DNA from: Closterium sp. NIES-65
Taxonomy: Eukaryota; Streptophyta; Zygnematophyceae; Desmidiales; Closteriaceae
Length of the DNA: 64,000 bases
Assembly: GCA_948144175.1 (NCBI GenBank)
Contig: CANXME010001290.1
Coordinates: 882,501 to 946,500, forward strand
Direction of reading: 5' to 3'
Position numbers and translations under genes: made by a program. A model generated the notes under the pieces. That model was not told the DNA's origin, searched no databases, and worked only from the letters and a program-made list of their open reading frames with translations. This document shows, piece by piece, positions 10,080-21,395 of this stretch; position 1 is the first letter of the stretch; every line of letters starts with the position of its first letter.

Positions 10080-10782
10080 GGGCGTATTCCAAAGCACGGA
10101 CACCATCCGAAGTTGGGCCACGCGGTCCGCAATGTTGGAAATTCGAATTTCAATGTTGCGCCACGCGGTTCGGCATCAAGACACTTTGGAGCTGACGGCC
10201 ACGTAACATGCGACCGTCCTGCACGTCTTCATGCGACAAGGGGTTTCATGCCATATTGGTGTATGACTGGGACATTGAACCTGACAGGCTGAGTTATCGT
10301 GACCAGTTAACGTCACGAAACTTTACGCATTCTGACCCGCGTGCTAGTCGGGTGGGAGAGGACCTTTGCTGGCTAGTAGTTGGTGTCGAATGTGTTATGA
10401 TAAGTGCAAGTTTTGTATGGTTTCAAGGCACGGGAAACAAGAAGCATAGAGTTGGAAGGGATGGAGTGCCAGATCGCGAGTGTCAACCAAATCGAATGTT
10501 CAAAGCGGGGGGAAAAAAGATTTCGCGGCACAAGTTTCACAATTGCCCGCGAAGTCAGAACTGGACGTTTGGGAGGCTACACTGCGACGGGTTCTGGCAG
10601 ATTCTATTGGGCGCAAAGCAAACCAAACCAGCTCTGCGTTAGACGACGCAGACGACTGTTCCAGCCAACCCTGCGACCCCAAAAGTCAAGAGTGGGGGCC
10701 TGCCCCACAAAGACACCATCCTGAGCCCCAAGAAGTTTGGATGGGGCCACTTCGGATGGTGTCCGTGCTTTGGAATACGCTC
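10080..10782. mobile_element. PIF/Harbinger-like non-autonomous element (703 bp)
   Basis: The left end GGGCGTATTCCAAAGCACGG continues into ACACCATCCGAAGT, and the right end is its near-perfect inverse (GAGCGTATTCC read inwards). TAA flanks both ends (10077-10079 and 10783-10785), matching the TWA target of PIF/Harbinger. No transposase-like protein was recognised. The first 11 bases resemble those of the MITE at 43148. Confidence 0.75.
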
Positions 10783-10785
10783 TAA

Positions 10786-11484
10786 ATCAGACGGTGCACA
10801 GAGGTTTTGGAATCACACCGTTTTTAACCGTGACGCAATACAGATTACCGTACTGGGTGAACTGTAATGTACGGAAAACGTACGCGCTGGAGTGGAAACG
10901 CCTTTGGCGGTCCAAAGGCTTGGTAAAAATCTACACTTCTATATTAACGATACTAGAAACAACTAAGATGTGTATGAAAGTGTCCAAACTAGACATCTCC
11001 ATTCCTCTTGGGAACAAGACATGCAATGAGTCGTATCTCTGTCAGTTCAATCATGAGGCTTTATTCCCGTCTACGTTCACTTCATGATACTGGCAGTTGT
11101 GTGATGAAATAAATTCTTCGCAAAATCCATGGTACAACGCGAGTCATAGGTTCTCCCACATCATTATCAGTCATGACCATAATCCTCTTACTGGTACCAC
11201 AACTGACCTTTGCACAATCTTGGTTTGACAATTGCTGATGTTCCCAATAGCTTTGCCAAGTGCACTTATGGAAGGTTCATATTGCATGTTGTTGCATATA
11301 ATGAACTCGGTTAGAGTTATGTGTATACAACGAATGGTGTACGCATCAAATTGTCTAGAGTCATTCACAACTTCCAATCCAAAGCCTCTCACCCACCCGC
11401 CTATCCACCCACCCATTACTCCGTGCCTAGAAAACGCAATGACTCATTTAAAGAACCAACAACCTCCATGATTCTTGTCCCCTT
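10786..11484. other. No recognised gene
   Basis: AT-richer intergenic sequence between the Harbinger-like element and the E2 LTR. Nothing supported was seen. Confidence 0.3.
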
Positions 11485-11924
11485 TGTTGAAAACAAGTAA
11501 TTTAACGCTCCTATTGTGTCGAAACAATAGACTGCAAACGAGGCGAATCACAGCGGAGCAACGATGAGTCAACTGAGGAGGTTGTCAGAAGGTAACAGCT
11601 AAAGATTACGGGAAGGTCAAAGGCCAGCGACCTTTGACTCGACAAAATACAGCGCAATAGCAAGGACAAACAACTGACTCTGTATTGAGCAGTTGCCCGA
11701 GTCCTCACTGTATCGAACCGCAACAGCAAAACAGTTAGCTGCACCTTTTCATATTCCTTGTAATCATATAAAAGCCTTTGTATTACCTTGCTATAATCAA
11801 TCTCTTGCTCTCGCACACTAGTGCAAGCTGGTTCAACAAGTTACTAAAACGCTTCCGTAATTAGAACATTCCTACTCAGGATCTTAGCCTTGAAAAGATC
11901 CTAAGGGTTTTACTCAGCCCAACA
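11485..11924 (+). repeat. E2 copia 5' LTR (about 440 bp)
   Basis: Runs from TGTTG to CAACA, perfect inverted ends, immediately before the primer binding site. It has a TATA-like ATATAAAAG near 11767. Related sequence, without this 5' part, recurs at about 44580-44700. The start is inferred from terminal symmetry because no second LTR is seen. Confidence 0.6.
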
Positions 11925-11941
11925 TGGTATGAGAGCTCAGA
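11925..11941 (+). promoter_or_regulatory. E2 primer binding site (tRNA-iMet type)
   Basis: TGGTATGAGAGCTCAGA directly after the LTR. It differs by one base from the usual plant initiator-Met complement TGGTATCAGAGC, the site where minus-strand DNA synthesis starts. Confidence 0.8.
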
Positions 11942-11985
11942 AGGCAAGATCCAACTTCATTAACATTCCTACAACGATAGAGGGC

Positions 11986-14125
11986 ATGTCAACACAGAAG
12001 GAGAGGAGCTCCTCTAACGGCTATCCTGGTACCACTCCTACTCCACCTCCAGCCTCTGGCCTACAGGCAGAAGGAGGCACAGCGACACGACCAGCAGCTG
12101 AGTCTACTGAAACTCCTGCGAGCCAGGCAACAGGCTTCGACCCAAGCATGATGGAGAAATTGTTCTCCTTCATGTCCTTCTACGAGCAGCACCAGCAAGC
12201 AGCACCTGCGAAATCAAACAACAGCGACAACAACAATGGCGTTACTCCAATGAGCCTTGACAGTTCATCCTATGCGCGCAAAAACCAGCAGCAACCCACC
12301 TTTGCTCCGTACGAGCCTCAACGCGGCTCCATAAGCTTCATGCCACACCAACAGCCCTCTCCTGGACAAGAAAAGACACTGGACGTGCTTCAAGTTCAAT
12401 CGCAGTTCGCGCACGTCTTGAAACTGCAGACATCGACGCCTTTCGACGGCAAAGACTTTTATACCTGGTCGTTTGAGTTCGAGCTGATGATAGAAGGCGC
12501 GCAAATCCTTGGATTCTTCGATGGTTCCCTGCCATACCCAACGCACGGAACACAGAACGACAAGCAGCAGTACACGTATCAGTCGCTAATGGCATACACA
12601 ATCCTGCTACGGAACATAACGATGAACGAGCAGCAGAACATCCGGTCTTATCGTGGATATGGCAACTCCGCGGAGCTCCCGTACAACCACCTGAAGAACC
12701 TATATCAAGCAACAAACGGTGTTAATAAAAGCTGTCTCATGGTACAGCTGACAACAGTGGTTATGAAACCCGGCAAAAAATGGATGGCGTATATCAGCCG
12801 TTGTCGTGGACTGCACGATAGACTCCTTCGATGCGGAGGATCGATATTTGAAGAAGCCTTCGTGACAGCTATCATCATTGGCCTCGGTCCTCATTGGCGC
12901 TCCACTCGAGCCATTCTTTGCGCTCAAAGAAAGATCTTCGAAGCGACACTCTGCGCCGAAATTCACGCTGAACAGCAGGACATGGACCTACACGAAGAAT
13001 GACACAAGAAAAGAGCGTCAGCACCTGAGTTCGCGTTTCACACCCAACGGCGCTACAACAACAATCGACATAACAAACATCAAGCTCAACAGTACGTACC
13101 GCCATTCTGCCATCTCTGCAAGACGTCGGGACACCCTCAAACTCACAGCCCGAATCAACAACAGTCAACACCGCTGCAACGTCAACTTCGACCTTCAAGT
13201 AGTCAAGTGGCTTCGACACAGGCACATCCAACTACTCAAGTAAAGTCTTCAACGACATCGACAACACAACTTGCACAAGGTTTAAGAAACATCGTGAGCT
13301 GCATGGCAAGAATAGCGGACTCCTGCATCACTGAATCGCCACCACACTACTCACCAGAAGAGCTGCTCGATGAAAGCACTCCCCGCCGCGAATCACTGGA
13401 GCCCCAACCCGACGTACGCAACCATCGCCCAGAGCGAGCCGTCTGGGAAAGACACCTGGTTCTTGGACAGCTGCTGCGGACAGCACATGTGCTCATCGGG
13501 TCGCTTCGTTCAACGGGAACATCAACTTCAGCGCGAAGTCGTAATCACCGTCGCCAACAACCAGAACCTGCGCACAAGACGACAGGGGATAGTTCAACTT
13601 CAGTCTCGAGAAACCAACGTTATTCTGCAGATGTGAAAGGTTTCAATCGCAGAAGGACTCGGCTATAACTTACTCAGCCTCAGTCTACTAATGGCGAAGG
13701 GAATTCATCTCGAAGCAGACAACACCACTCAGGAGTTCAAGCTGTACCACGGGAGGGGTGGACTCTACATCGGCAAAGCAGACTTGAAGAACAATGTCTT
13801 CGTCCTTGACTTCGTTCCAGACCAAGGCACCACCGACAGCGACGCCATCGTTAATTTCACCTCTTGGACACACCCGCCAGATATCGACCCCGACTTCAGT
13901 CATGGAGGCTTCTGGTACTCGCACACTGTACCAGAAGCAAAACAATCGAGAGCGGTAGTAACAATCCAACAAACCTCGGCAGTAAGAGAGACAACATCGG
14001 CAGCAGCAGAAACAACACCGGCAGCAGCAGACACACCGGTTCAACAAGGTCATGTCTTGCTTCGTAATATACTTCGTTGTTTCTCCTCTTCTCACAGCAA
14101 GACGAAGACATGTCATACTTCGTAA
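11986..14125 (+). pseudogene. E2 copia gag-protease, broken and truncated before integrase
   Basis: Gag starts at MSTQKERSS (11986); an upstream in-frame ATG at 11929 overlaps the PBS. A Gln/Pro-rich head is followed by a copia gag core: FDGKDFYTWSFEFELMI near 12440, then the NHLKNLYQATNG region near 12690. TGA at 13000-13002 stops it, yet the same frame continues with a knuckle-like CHLCKTSGHPQTH at 13108, where the last Cys is replaced by His. The protease follows in another frame (WFLDSCCGQHMC near 13457; DSC instead of DSG). The frame at 13691-14125 resembles the post-protease region and ends in a Thr/Ala-rich tract. Integrase and RT are absent; the sequence switches to E4 near 14165. Related to the gag remnant at 45025. 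Confidence 0.75.
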
Positions 14126-14174
14126 CATGTCACTGCGCAATTATCTCATTTCGACCGAAGAGGGACTAGGGAAT

Positions 14175-14603
14175 AGCCCCCAACTATGGCTACTTCAGAT
14201 TCACTCTAGACAAGATCGTTGTCCCTAGGCCGTTAGAAGGACGCCACGACCTGTCGACTTGGACAGAATCGATCAAGCCGCTGCTTGAGATCGCTCAGCT
14301 AAAGCGATTCATAGATGGCACCACTCCCATTCCACCAGCGCGTGCACTTGCGCATCTCTCTCAGTTCCGCGCGATGCAGTTACTGACATTCACCACCATT
14401 TCTCGATGCTACTCCCCAACCGTACAGATCGCCCTTAAGGCGTGTCGCATGAAGGTAGATGCCGGCTATCAGGCATGGCAGTTTATTATGCCCACGTACA
14501 TGGCGAAGGACGATCTGTACATCGGCCGGTTAGAGCAGGCGCTCACTAACCTCGAGATGGGAGAGCACGAGTCCCCTACGTCCTATTGCAACCGTGCGCA
14601 GCA
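14175..14603 (+). pseudogene. E4 copia gag, first part (split by E3)
   Basis: Encodes a copia gag core: FTLDKIVVPRPLEGRHDL near 14187, WTESIKPLLEIAQLKRFIDG, then LEQALTNLEMGEHESPTSYC. It forms the capsid shell in intact elements. The frame is cut at RAQQ by insertion of E3, whose duplicated target CAGCA (14599-14603) is repeated at 18920. No LTR of E4 is visible upstream. Confidence 0.75.
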
Positions 14604-14728
14604 TGAGAAAATGAACGAGAATGAATTGACTAAGGGAAAGTTGGGTACAAGTACCAACCCTAGAAAGTCGTACCCCATATGTGCTACCCCACTATAGCCT
14701 ACAACAGCTATGTCATATATATCTAACA
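14604..14728 (-). repeat. E3 3' LTR
   Basis: 125 bp; on the minus strand TGTTAGAT...TTTTCTCA. Preceded in element direction by the polypurine-like CCTATGGGGGTG and the UTR block GATCCACCCTGAGCTTG (about 14793-14809). Confidence 0.9.
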
Positions 14729-14941
14729 CACCCCCATAGGCAAATTGGGGGAGAACAAGGGGTCACAAGACGAGTCAAGCAAAGCAAAGCAAGCTCAGGG
14801 TGGATCACAAAGTCACCACACATTCCGAGCACAAGTTCAAGGCCACAAGGCCAAATCACATGCACGATTACACATATATATATATATATGGCTAGACAAA
14901 CAAGAGCAGGAGTATATATATATGTAACAGTACAAACAAGG

Positions 14942-16460
14942 TCAAGTGGTGAGCAAGTGAGGCAAGGCAGGCACAAGACCCAGCTGAGTACAGAAGCGCT
15001 GATGATTACAAGGCGCAAGCGCCTTGATGAACATATCACCAGTGTTTGCCTCAGAGGCCACGTACGCAAGGCGCAGCTGACCACGCTGCTGTAGCTCACG
15101 AGCAAGGAAGTAGCGAAGAGCAATGTGCTTCATTGTGTGCTCAAGTCTCTGCTCTCGACACAAGGCCAGCATGGCCTTGTTGTCTACGTACAGCACTGGA
15201 GGAGAATAAGGCGACTCTACGAGGTCAGTCAGCAGGTAGGTGAGCTAGCAAAGCTCCTGTGCAGCCATGGCTACTGGGTAGATCTCAGCCTCACAGCTGG
15301 AGCCGAGAACAGAAGACGAGCGGGTAAACCGCCACGAAACAGAGCCGGAACCAAGGCTGAAGGTGTAGCCCTGTGACGAGCACTGCGTAGCCTGGTCGTC
15401 AGCCCAAGAAGCGTCCGCGTGCCTAGTGAGGACCACTGGACTCTGCCCTCCAAGCACAAGCCCAATGCTCGACGTACTACACAAGTAGTGCAACACCCTC
15501 TTCGCAGCAGCCATGTGCTCTGGTCTGTGTCTCCCAGGAGCAACATAGCGTGCCAAGATGCTAAGAGGGTATGCAAGGTCAGGTCGTGTGCAGGTCATAA
15601 GGTACATGAGGCAGCCAACAAGCTCTGGGTACGAGCCACTCGGCTCTACGGACTCATGCGAAGGCAGAGCTGAGAGCGAGTGGCGAGTAGGCAGAGGAGT
15701 GGCCTGAGGCGAGGAGTACGTGAGGCCGAAGCGCTGAAGGACCTGCTGCACCATGTGTGACTGAGTCAAGGTAATGGTGCGGCGTGCTCTGTCCCGGGTG
15801 ATCTGCAGGCCAAGATAGCTGCGCAGTTCACCCAGGTCTGTGCACGTGTGTCTCTTCTGCAGCTCGGACTTCACGTGGGCGAGTCCAGTTGTGTCAGCAG
15901 TGGCAAAGACCAAGTCGTCGACGTACACGAGGATGTAGAACGGCAGCAAAGAAGTGTCGGTGCGCAAAAATAGCGACGGGTCGGCAGTAGAGGGAGCAAA
16001 CCCAAGAGTCGCCAGTGTAGTCCTCGGTGTGTCGTGCCACTCACGCGGTGCCTGGCGGAGACCGTAGACTTGCCGCTGGAGGGTCCACTGGGTGCTAGGA
16101 GGAAAAGACCCAGTGAAGCCAGGTGGGCGACGCAGCCAGATCTCCTCGTGCAGGCTGCCCTGCAAGAAAGCAGTGCTGAAGTCAAGAGAGTGCAGCTCGT
16201 AGTCACGGTGAGCAGCTATGTGCAGCACTGGTAAAGACGAGACAGGGTGCCAGATGGGACCGCCGGACACGGGAGGACAGTGGAGAAGTGAGCAAGGACA
16301 GGACCCCCTGAGGGGTCTGCCAGAGAGACTGCAATTGGCCGACGAAGCGGCGTGAGTGTGGTGCGGTCTGGAAAGAAGGAGCGAGAAGCCCCCGAGTCAA
16401 GGGTGAAGGTGTGGGAGGCCTAAGCCGGCGTGGTACGAGAGAGGGCAGACTCAGCAGCAC
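14942..16460 (-). pseudogene. E3 protease fused to partial RT-RNase H (integrase deleted)
   Basis: The protease motif FTLDSGASRSFF (DSG at 16391-16398) runs into a junction near 16215-16230, after which RT resumes at LHIAAHRDYELHSLDFSTAF. About 2-2.5 kb typical of pre-integrase, integrase and RT fingers is missing, with a frame change at the join. RT then reads through VYVDDLVFATADT (YVDD intact, about 15920) into RNase H. An in-frame TAG at 15245-15247 (QELC*LTYL) interrupts RNase H, after which the same frame continues to the stop at 14942. Confidence 0.85.
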
Positions 16461-16859
16461 CTAAGGAAGCAGACGCACTGGCACCTAGAGCAACAGCCTT
16501 GCTAGCACCTAGAGCAGCAGTCTCAATGCCCGGGTCGGGCGGAAAACACCGGTAACAGTCACCTTCATCACTAATAGTCACAGCATACATGGCAGCAAGA
16601 ATAGCATCAAAGTCAAGGTCAAAGATAGCTACTCCCGCCCTAGAGAGCTCGCCCCAGCGAGGGATCTCAGTGGCCTCAAGGAACTGGTGACGCCAAGCGT
16701 CCGTAAGGCTGCCAAAGTAGCGCTGGGTGGAGTGCGCACCCTTGCACTGCTCACCCGCGCGGACGCCGGTGCGTAGGACGTAAGTGCACGGACCAGTACC
16801 CCCACCCGGCTGGCGTGGAGCGTACCACTCACGGAGCTGCTAAGGGGGGGGGGGAGGTC

Positions 16860-17919
16860 ACGAGTGCGCTGCTGCTGCTGGCGCTGACCACCACCGAGGC
16901 CGACCCTCTGCGTAGCGCCACCCTGACCAGCTCCTCCTCCTCTGGCGCCGCCTCCTCCTCCGCCGCCACCTCCGCCACCTCCGCCCCCACCGCCACCGCC
17001 GCCTCAGCCTCCGCCTCCACTGCCGCCACCGGCACCTCCACCCCCGCCACCACTCCCACCTCCACCCCCACCCCCTCCCCTTCCGCCACCGCCGCCTCCG
17101 CCACCCCTGCCAGCCCTTCCTGCGCCCTTGCCCTCTTTGCCCTTGCCGGTGCGGCGTCTCCCGCTCGAGGCAGACGCAGCGCCGATCTACTTGAAACCAA
17201 CGAGGTCGGCCGCAGCAGCAGAGGCAACAGAGGGCAAAAGGGGGGAGGGGGAACACCCCTCAAAGACGGGGGTGCGAGGGTCACCACGAGAGGCTCCTAC
17301 AGCGACAATGCTCTTCTCTGCCGCTAGGAGGGCCTTCTTGAAGAGGTCAACGGTGAGAGTGGTGGGGCAAACTGAGAGGAAGTGGTCCCTAACTACGCGG
17401 AGAGAGTCAGGGAGCCGGGTGACTATGTAGTAGAGGGTGATGTACATGGCGGGGGGGGTTCTTGGTGGAGAACTCAGCAGGAAGCGCAGCGCGGTAGCGA
17501 GTGTCACTACTGCGGAGGTGCGTAATGAGGTCAGTGACTGTGGGAAAGGCAGCAAGGTCAGGGAAGAGGTACGGTAGTATGAGGCGGCTCAGTGCAGCAG
17601 TGGCAGGGGAGGAGTAGCGTGCAACTACAGCGTCGTACAAGGTCTGAGCACTCTTGTACAGGCTAAAGTGTGCACGCTCAGAGGTAGGCAGGTGGCGACG
17701 CACAGCAAGACGTGCAGCAGCATTGCGTGTGGCCCACTGTGAGCAAATAGTGGCTTCAGCATCCGCTGCTGGGGGAGGAGAGGCACCAGAAGTGAGGTCA
17801 AAGAGGGAGAGACCGTCCGCCCTATCGCACTGTAAGAAAAGCTGTAGGTCATCTACCCAGACGTCAAAGTCGATGGCCCAACCCTCTGCGTCAAAAGAGA
17901 GGACACTAGGGGTAGCCAT
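16860..17919 (-). pseudogene. E3 gag with frameshift and Gly-rich tail
   Basis: Starts MATPSVLSFDAEGWAI at 17919. The capsid-like core includes VDDLQLFLQCDRADGLSL and YDAVVARYSSPATAALSRL. A frameshift near 17460, in a run of G on the plus strand (NPP|MYITLYYIV), moves the remainder to another frame (VTRLPDSLRVVRDHFLSV, then GASRGDPRTPVFEG). A Gly/Arg-coding low-complexity stretch follows at 16860-17160. Highly similar to the E6 gag at 29275. Confidence 0.8.
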
Positions 17920-17989
17920 GACAGCAGTAGGCTAGCAGCGCGAACAGTAGGGTGAGGGCAGTGCAGTGATAGAGGCGCTGCTCTTACCG

Positions 17990-18700
17990 GACAGGGCGGC
18001 TCAAGCGGCTCGGCGGCTCGGCGGTACGGCGGCTCGGCGGCTCGGTGGTACGGCGGCTAGGCGGCTTGGCAGCTCGGCGGTACGGCGGCTTGGCAGCACG
18101 GCGACCCGGCGGCTCGGGCGGCTTAGGTGGCGCGGCAACTCGGGCGGCTCGAGTGGCTCGGGCGGCTCGGAAGTAGCTCGGGGGCGCCGGCGGCTCGGTG
18201 GTGACGGCAGGATCGCGTGGGGACGGCGGCGAGGCCAGTGGAGGCGGTGCCAGGGCTGGGAAGGGTAGTGCCGGGGCCGCAGGGTAGGCGACGGGGCCGC
18301 AAGGTAGGTGCCGGGGCCGCAGGGTAGGCGACGGGGCCGCAGGGTAGGCGACGGGGCCGCAGGGTAGGCGCCAGGGCCGCAGGGTAGGCAACGGGGCCAG
18401 CAGAGGCGGTGTCGGGGCCAGGAAGGGCGGCGCCGGGGCCCCAGGGTAGGCGACGGGGCCAGCAGAGGTGGCGGCGGGGCCACGAAGGGCGGCGCCAGGG
18501 CCGGGAAGGGCGGCGCCGGGGCCGCAGGGATAGGCGACGGGGCCGCTATGGCAGCAAGGAGGGGGGGGCGCGAGGGCGGCGCGACACGACGGAGCCGCAA
18601 GGGCGGCGGATTGGGGCCGCAAGGGCGGCGCGACGCTGCTGCTAGGGCAGCGCGACGTGACAGGGCTGCGAGGGCGACGCGACGGGGTCAAAGGAGGGGA
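17990..18700 (-). repeat. E3 leader minisatellites
   Basis: Two arrays. At 17998-18160 a GGCGGCTCGGCGGTAC-type repeat; at 18262-18400 about eight copies of a ~20-bp unit like GGGGCCGCAGGGTAGGCGAC. The latter is the same kind of sequence (GGGGCCGCAG plus TAGGGCG) as the satellite at 46050-63045. It lies between PBS and gag. Confidence 0.8.
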
Positions 18701-18794
18701 GCGCGACTCGGGCAGAGTAGAGCGCGCTCCGGGCAGGAAAAAAAAGGTGGTGGGCCCTAGGAACAGTTCCCACAGGGCAACCTGCTTTATACCA

Positions 18795-18919
18795 TGAGAA
18801 AATGAACGAGAATGAATTGACTAAGGGAAAGTTGGGTACAAGTACAAACCCCAGAAAGTCGTACCCTATATGTGCTACCCCACTATAGCCTACAACACCT
18901 ATGTCATATAAATCTGACA
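18795..18919 (-). repeat. E3 5' LTR
   Basis: 125 bp; on the minus strand TGTCAGAT...TTTTCTCA. Followed by the degenerate PBS TGGTATAAAGCAGG (18781-18794). Confidence 0.9.
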
Positions 18920-19180
18920 CAGCAGATCCTAGTGAACCTGAGGATGGCCGGCGTAGATTACTCGCACGCGTCGTACATTACTCACGTTGTGAAGGGGTTG
19001 CCGCAACAGTACAACCTCTTGCGCAGGATGCTGAAGTTGCCGCAGGTGCGCAAGGAGTTGGACGAGGATACCCTCACTAGCAACATCATCGAAGAGGAGT
19101 GTAGGCTGGCGGCGGTGGGACGAAATGACCAATTCCTTCCCCAGGCTAACCAGGTCTTTACCAAGAAGGGTAAGCCCTAA
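18920..19180 (+). pseudogene. E4 gag, second part
   Basis: Resumes the E4 capsid after E3: ILVNLRMAGVDYSHASYITH, then VVKGLPQQYNLLRRML and TLTSNIIEEECRLAA, typical of the copia gag C-terminal half. It runs into a degenerate zinc knuckle around 19220-19260 (C-stop-GHVAKYC), where the first half of the CX2CX4HX4C motif has been replaced by a TAA. Confidence 0.75.
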
Positions 19181-19366
19181 TTCCAGCAGACTTCATTTCC
19201 TTCCCCTCCCACTAGAGGGAGCAAACCCAAGGGTTGCTAAGGGCATGTTGCTAAGTACTGTCAGAAGCGGGCGGATAAGGAGGCAGACACTGGGGGAGAG
19301 GGTTGTGGAGGTAGCAGCAGCAAGGGGGGTGATGGCTCTAAGGGGAGCGGGCACTCATCATGTGCG

Positions 19367-20788
19367 ATGGTGAAGCCCGTTGTAGAGCAGACTCCTCTTG
19401 TTGTACTGGAGCCTGAGGCTGGGGAGGGCTTACAGGCTATTGCAGCTGCTGTGAAGGCGAACCTGAGCGTCGTTCTGCTTGATAGCGAATGCTCCCACCA
19501 TCTCATGAGAGATCGTTCTGCCTTTGTGGAGATGAGCAGCGGCGGCAGTATTAAACAGGTTACCTGCTTAAACGGCGCTCTTCAGGAGGTGCAGGGGCGG
19601 GGCACAATCGCTCTTCTTGGAAAGGGGGGCAGGTGTGTCTTGGTGCCAGACGTGCTGTACGTACCAGGAGTGCAGGCGAGTCTTCTCTCTGCTGGGCAGC
19701 TGCGTGATAGTGGTGTGCAGCTGCTGGATGCCGGGGATGTGACTTTGCTGCGGGCACCAGATGGATCGCTCCTTGGTCGTGCGGAGTTCAAGGGGTGTGT
19801 TCTTTGCACGAACTTCCAGCCGTGTTCGACGCATCGGCAGAAAGGCGAAACGGTTGCACTTCGTACCTTGGCGATGGACATGCGGTCTAAGGGGGACCTG
19901 TGGCATGCACGTATGGCACACGTTGGTATTGATGCCATCGAGCGCACAGCGGCTCACGGGTCAATGAAGGGCTTGGATTTGGAGAAGGGGGGCAAGTCAG
20001 GCATACCTTGTGTCTCCTGTGTTGGGGGAAAGATCACTCGTCATACCTTTTCTTCTGTGGGAGAGGAGGAGGATGAGTTGCTCGGGGTGGTGCATGCTGA
20101 CATGTGTGGCCCTTTTTGTGAAGCAGCTAAGGATGGCAGCCGCTACTTCTTGGTGCTGAAAGATCGCAAGACGTGGTTCGTCTGGGCCTACCCTTTGGTC
20201 AAGAAGAGCGATGCATTGGCGGCGTTCCATAAGTGGCTCCCGATGGTAGAGAGGCAGAGCAAGACCACGGTGAAGGCGCTGCGCACTGATCGGGGTAGCG
20301 AGTTCCTGGGCCACGACTTCACGCTCTTCCTCGCTGAGAAAGAGATCATCCACGACCTCACGTGCCCGTATACGCCGGAGCAAAACAGAATGGCCGAGAG
20401 GGAGATGCGCACCATTGTGGAGGTGGTGTGGACGATGTTGCTGCATATGGGAGTCCAGCATCACTGGTGGCACCTGGCGTTGGCAAAGGCCGTCTGGGTG
20501 CGCAACCGCGTGGAGCATGCCTCGCTGCCCTCTGGTGTGACGCCGTACGAGCTCGCCTTTCGACGCAAACCCGATGTCAGTATGGTGCGTGTCTGGGGCT
20601 GCATGCTGCAGTACATGGTGCCGCAGTCGCAACGTGGGGGGAAGCTGGCGCCCAAGGCTCGCTGGGGGTTGCCTACACCTGCAGATAGGGGAGGAGCAGA
20701 TTGGGGACCAGCAGATGGTGGACCAGCAGCCAGGGGAGCAGCAGACAGGGGAGCCGCACACGAGGGAGCAGGAGATGTGGGAAATTAG
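19367..20788 (+). pseudogene. E4 protease-integrase frame
   Basis: The protease-like start VVLLDSECSHHLM near 19470 has DSE in place of the usual DSG/DTG, so activity is doubtful. The integrase zinc region follows (LWHARMAHVG, then CVSCVGGKITRH), then the catalytic core with D (HADMCGPF, about 20098), D (LRTDRGSEF, about 20285) and E (EQNRMAEREM, about 20395). The DDE triad is complete, the best integrase in the window. Past WGCMLQYMVPQ, the segment that normally carries ESKGW is deleted and the frame shifts near 20665. Confidence 0.85.
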
Positions 20789-21395
20789 AGATGGTGGTCG
20801 TGTGTTGGTTTCTGGGACGACCACTGCACCACTGCGTTGCTCCACTCGCATCACTCGGGGTGTCCCGCCTGTTCGATACGCTTGGGTTATAGTGGTTGAG
20901 CCAGCGGGCTTGGATGACGAGGAGGACAAGGAGTGGACTGACCTCGACCCGGACGTGACATCTGACCCTGAGAGGCAGTGGGACATAGCGAAAATGACAG
21001 TGAAGGAGGCCTTGGGCTGCTGGAAGGGAGACAAGGTGAAGGAGGCGATGGATGAGGAGATGCGGAGCTTGATTAAGCAGGGGACGTGGGAGTTGGTTCC
21101 GCGTCCGCCAGGGGTGAATGTGATGAAGAACCGCTGGATTTTGAACACCAAGTTCCGACCCGATGGGATAGTGGAGCGTGAGAAGGCGAGGCTAGTGGTG
21201 AAGGGGTTCACGCAGGTAGCAGGGGTGGACTATGAGGAGACGTACGCCCCTGTGGGAAGCTATGTGACGGCGCGTGTACTTCTGGCGATTGCAGCTGCAC
21301 TTGATTTGGACCGGATGCAGCTGGATGTGAAGAACGCGTTCTTCCATGGCATGCTAGAGCGAGACCTTTACATGGAGCAGCCGAGCTACTACGAG
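20662..21395 (+). pseudogene. E4 linker and N-terminal reverse transcriptase, truncated
   Basis: In a frame shifted relative to integrase: a Gln/Glu-rich linker (GEEQIGDQQMVDQQPGEQQ), then RT fingers (VKEAMDEEMRSLIKQGTWEL, NRWILNTKFRPDG, ARLVVKGFTQVAGVDYEETY, LDVKNAFFHG). The RT breaks off at MEQPSYYEVYG near 21395, before YVDD. RNase H is absent. Another sequence type follows directly. Confidence 0.8.

Larger units (their letters stand above)
14604..18919 (-). mobile_element. Copia element E3, complete ends, integrase deleted
   Basis: A 4316-bp element on the minus strand inserted in the E4 gag. LTRs of 125 bp flank it, with TSD CAGCA at 14599-14603 and 18920-18924. Order in its own direction: LTR, degenerate PBS, repetitive leader, gag, Gly-rich tail, protease, a deletion joining protease to mid-RT, RNase H, 3' UTR, LTR. 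The integrase and N-terminal RT are missing, so it could move only with help from another copia. The LTRs differ at 6 of 125 positions by eye. Confidence 0.9.

Noticed and set aside
16815-17430. Ser/Thr/Ala-rich plus-strand protein
   Set aside because: Antisense of the Gly-rich tail of the E3 gag, which has clear homology to E6 gag on the minus strand.
19997-21211. 404-codon minus-strand frame
   Set aside because: Antisense shadow of E4 integrase and RT, whose catalytic motifs are readable on the plus strand.
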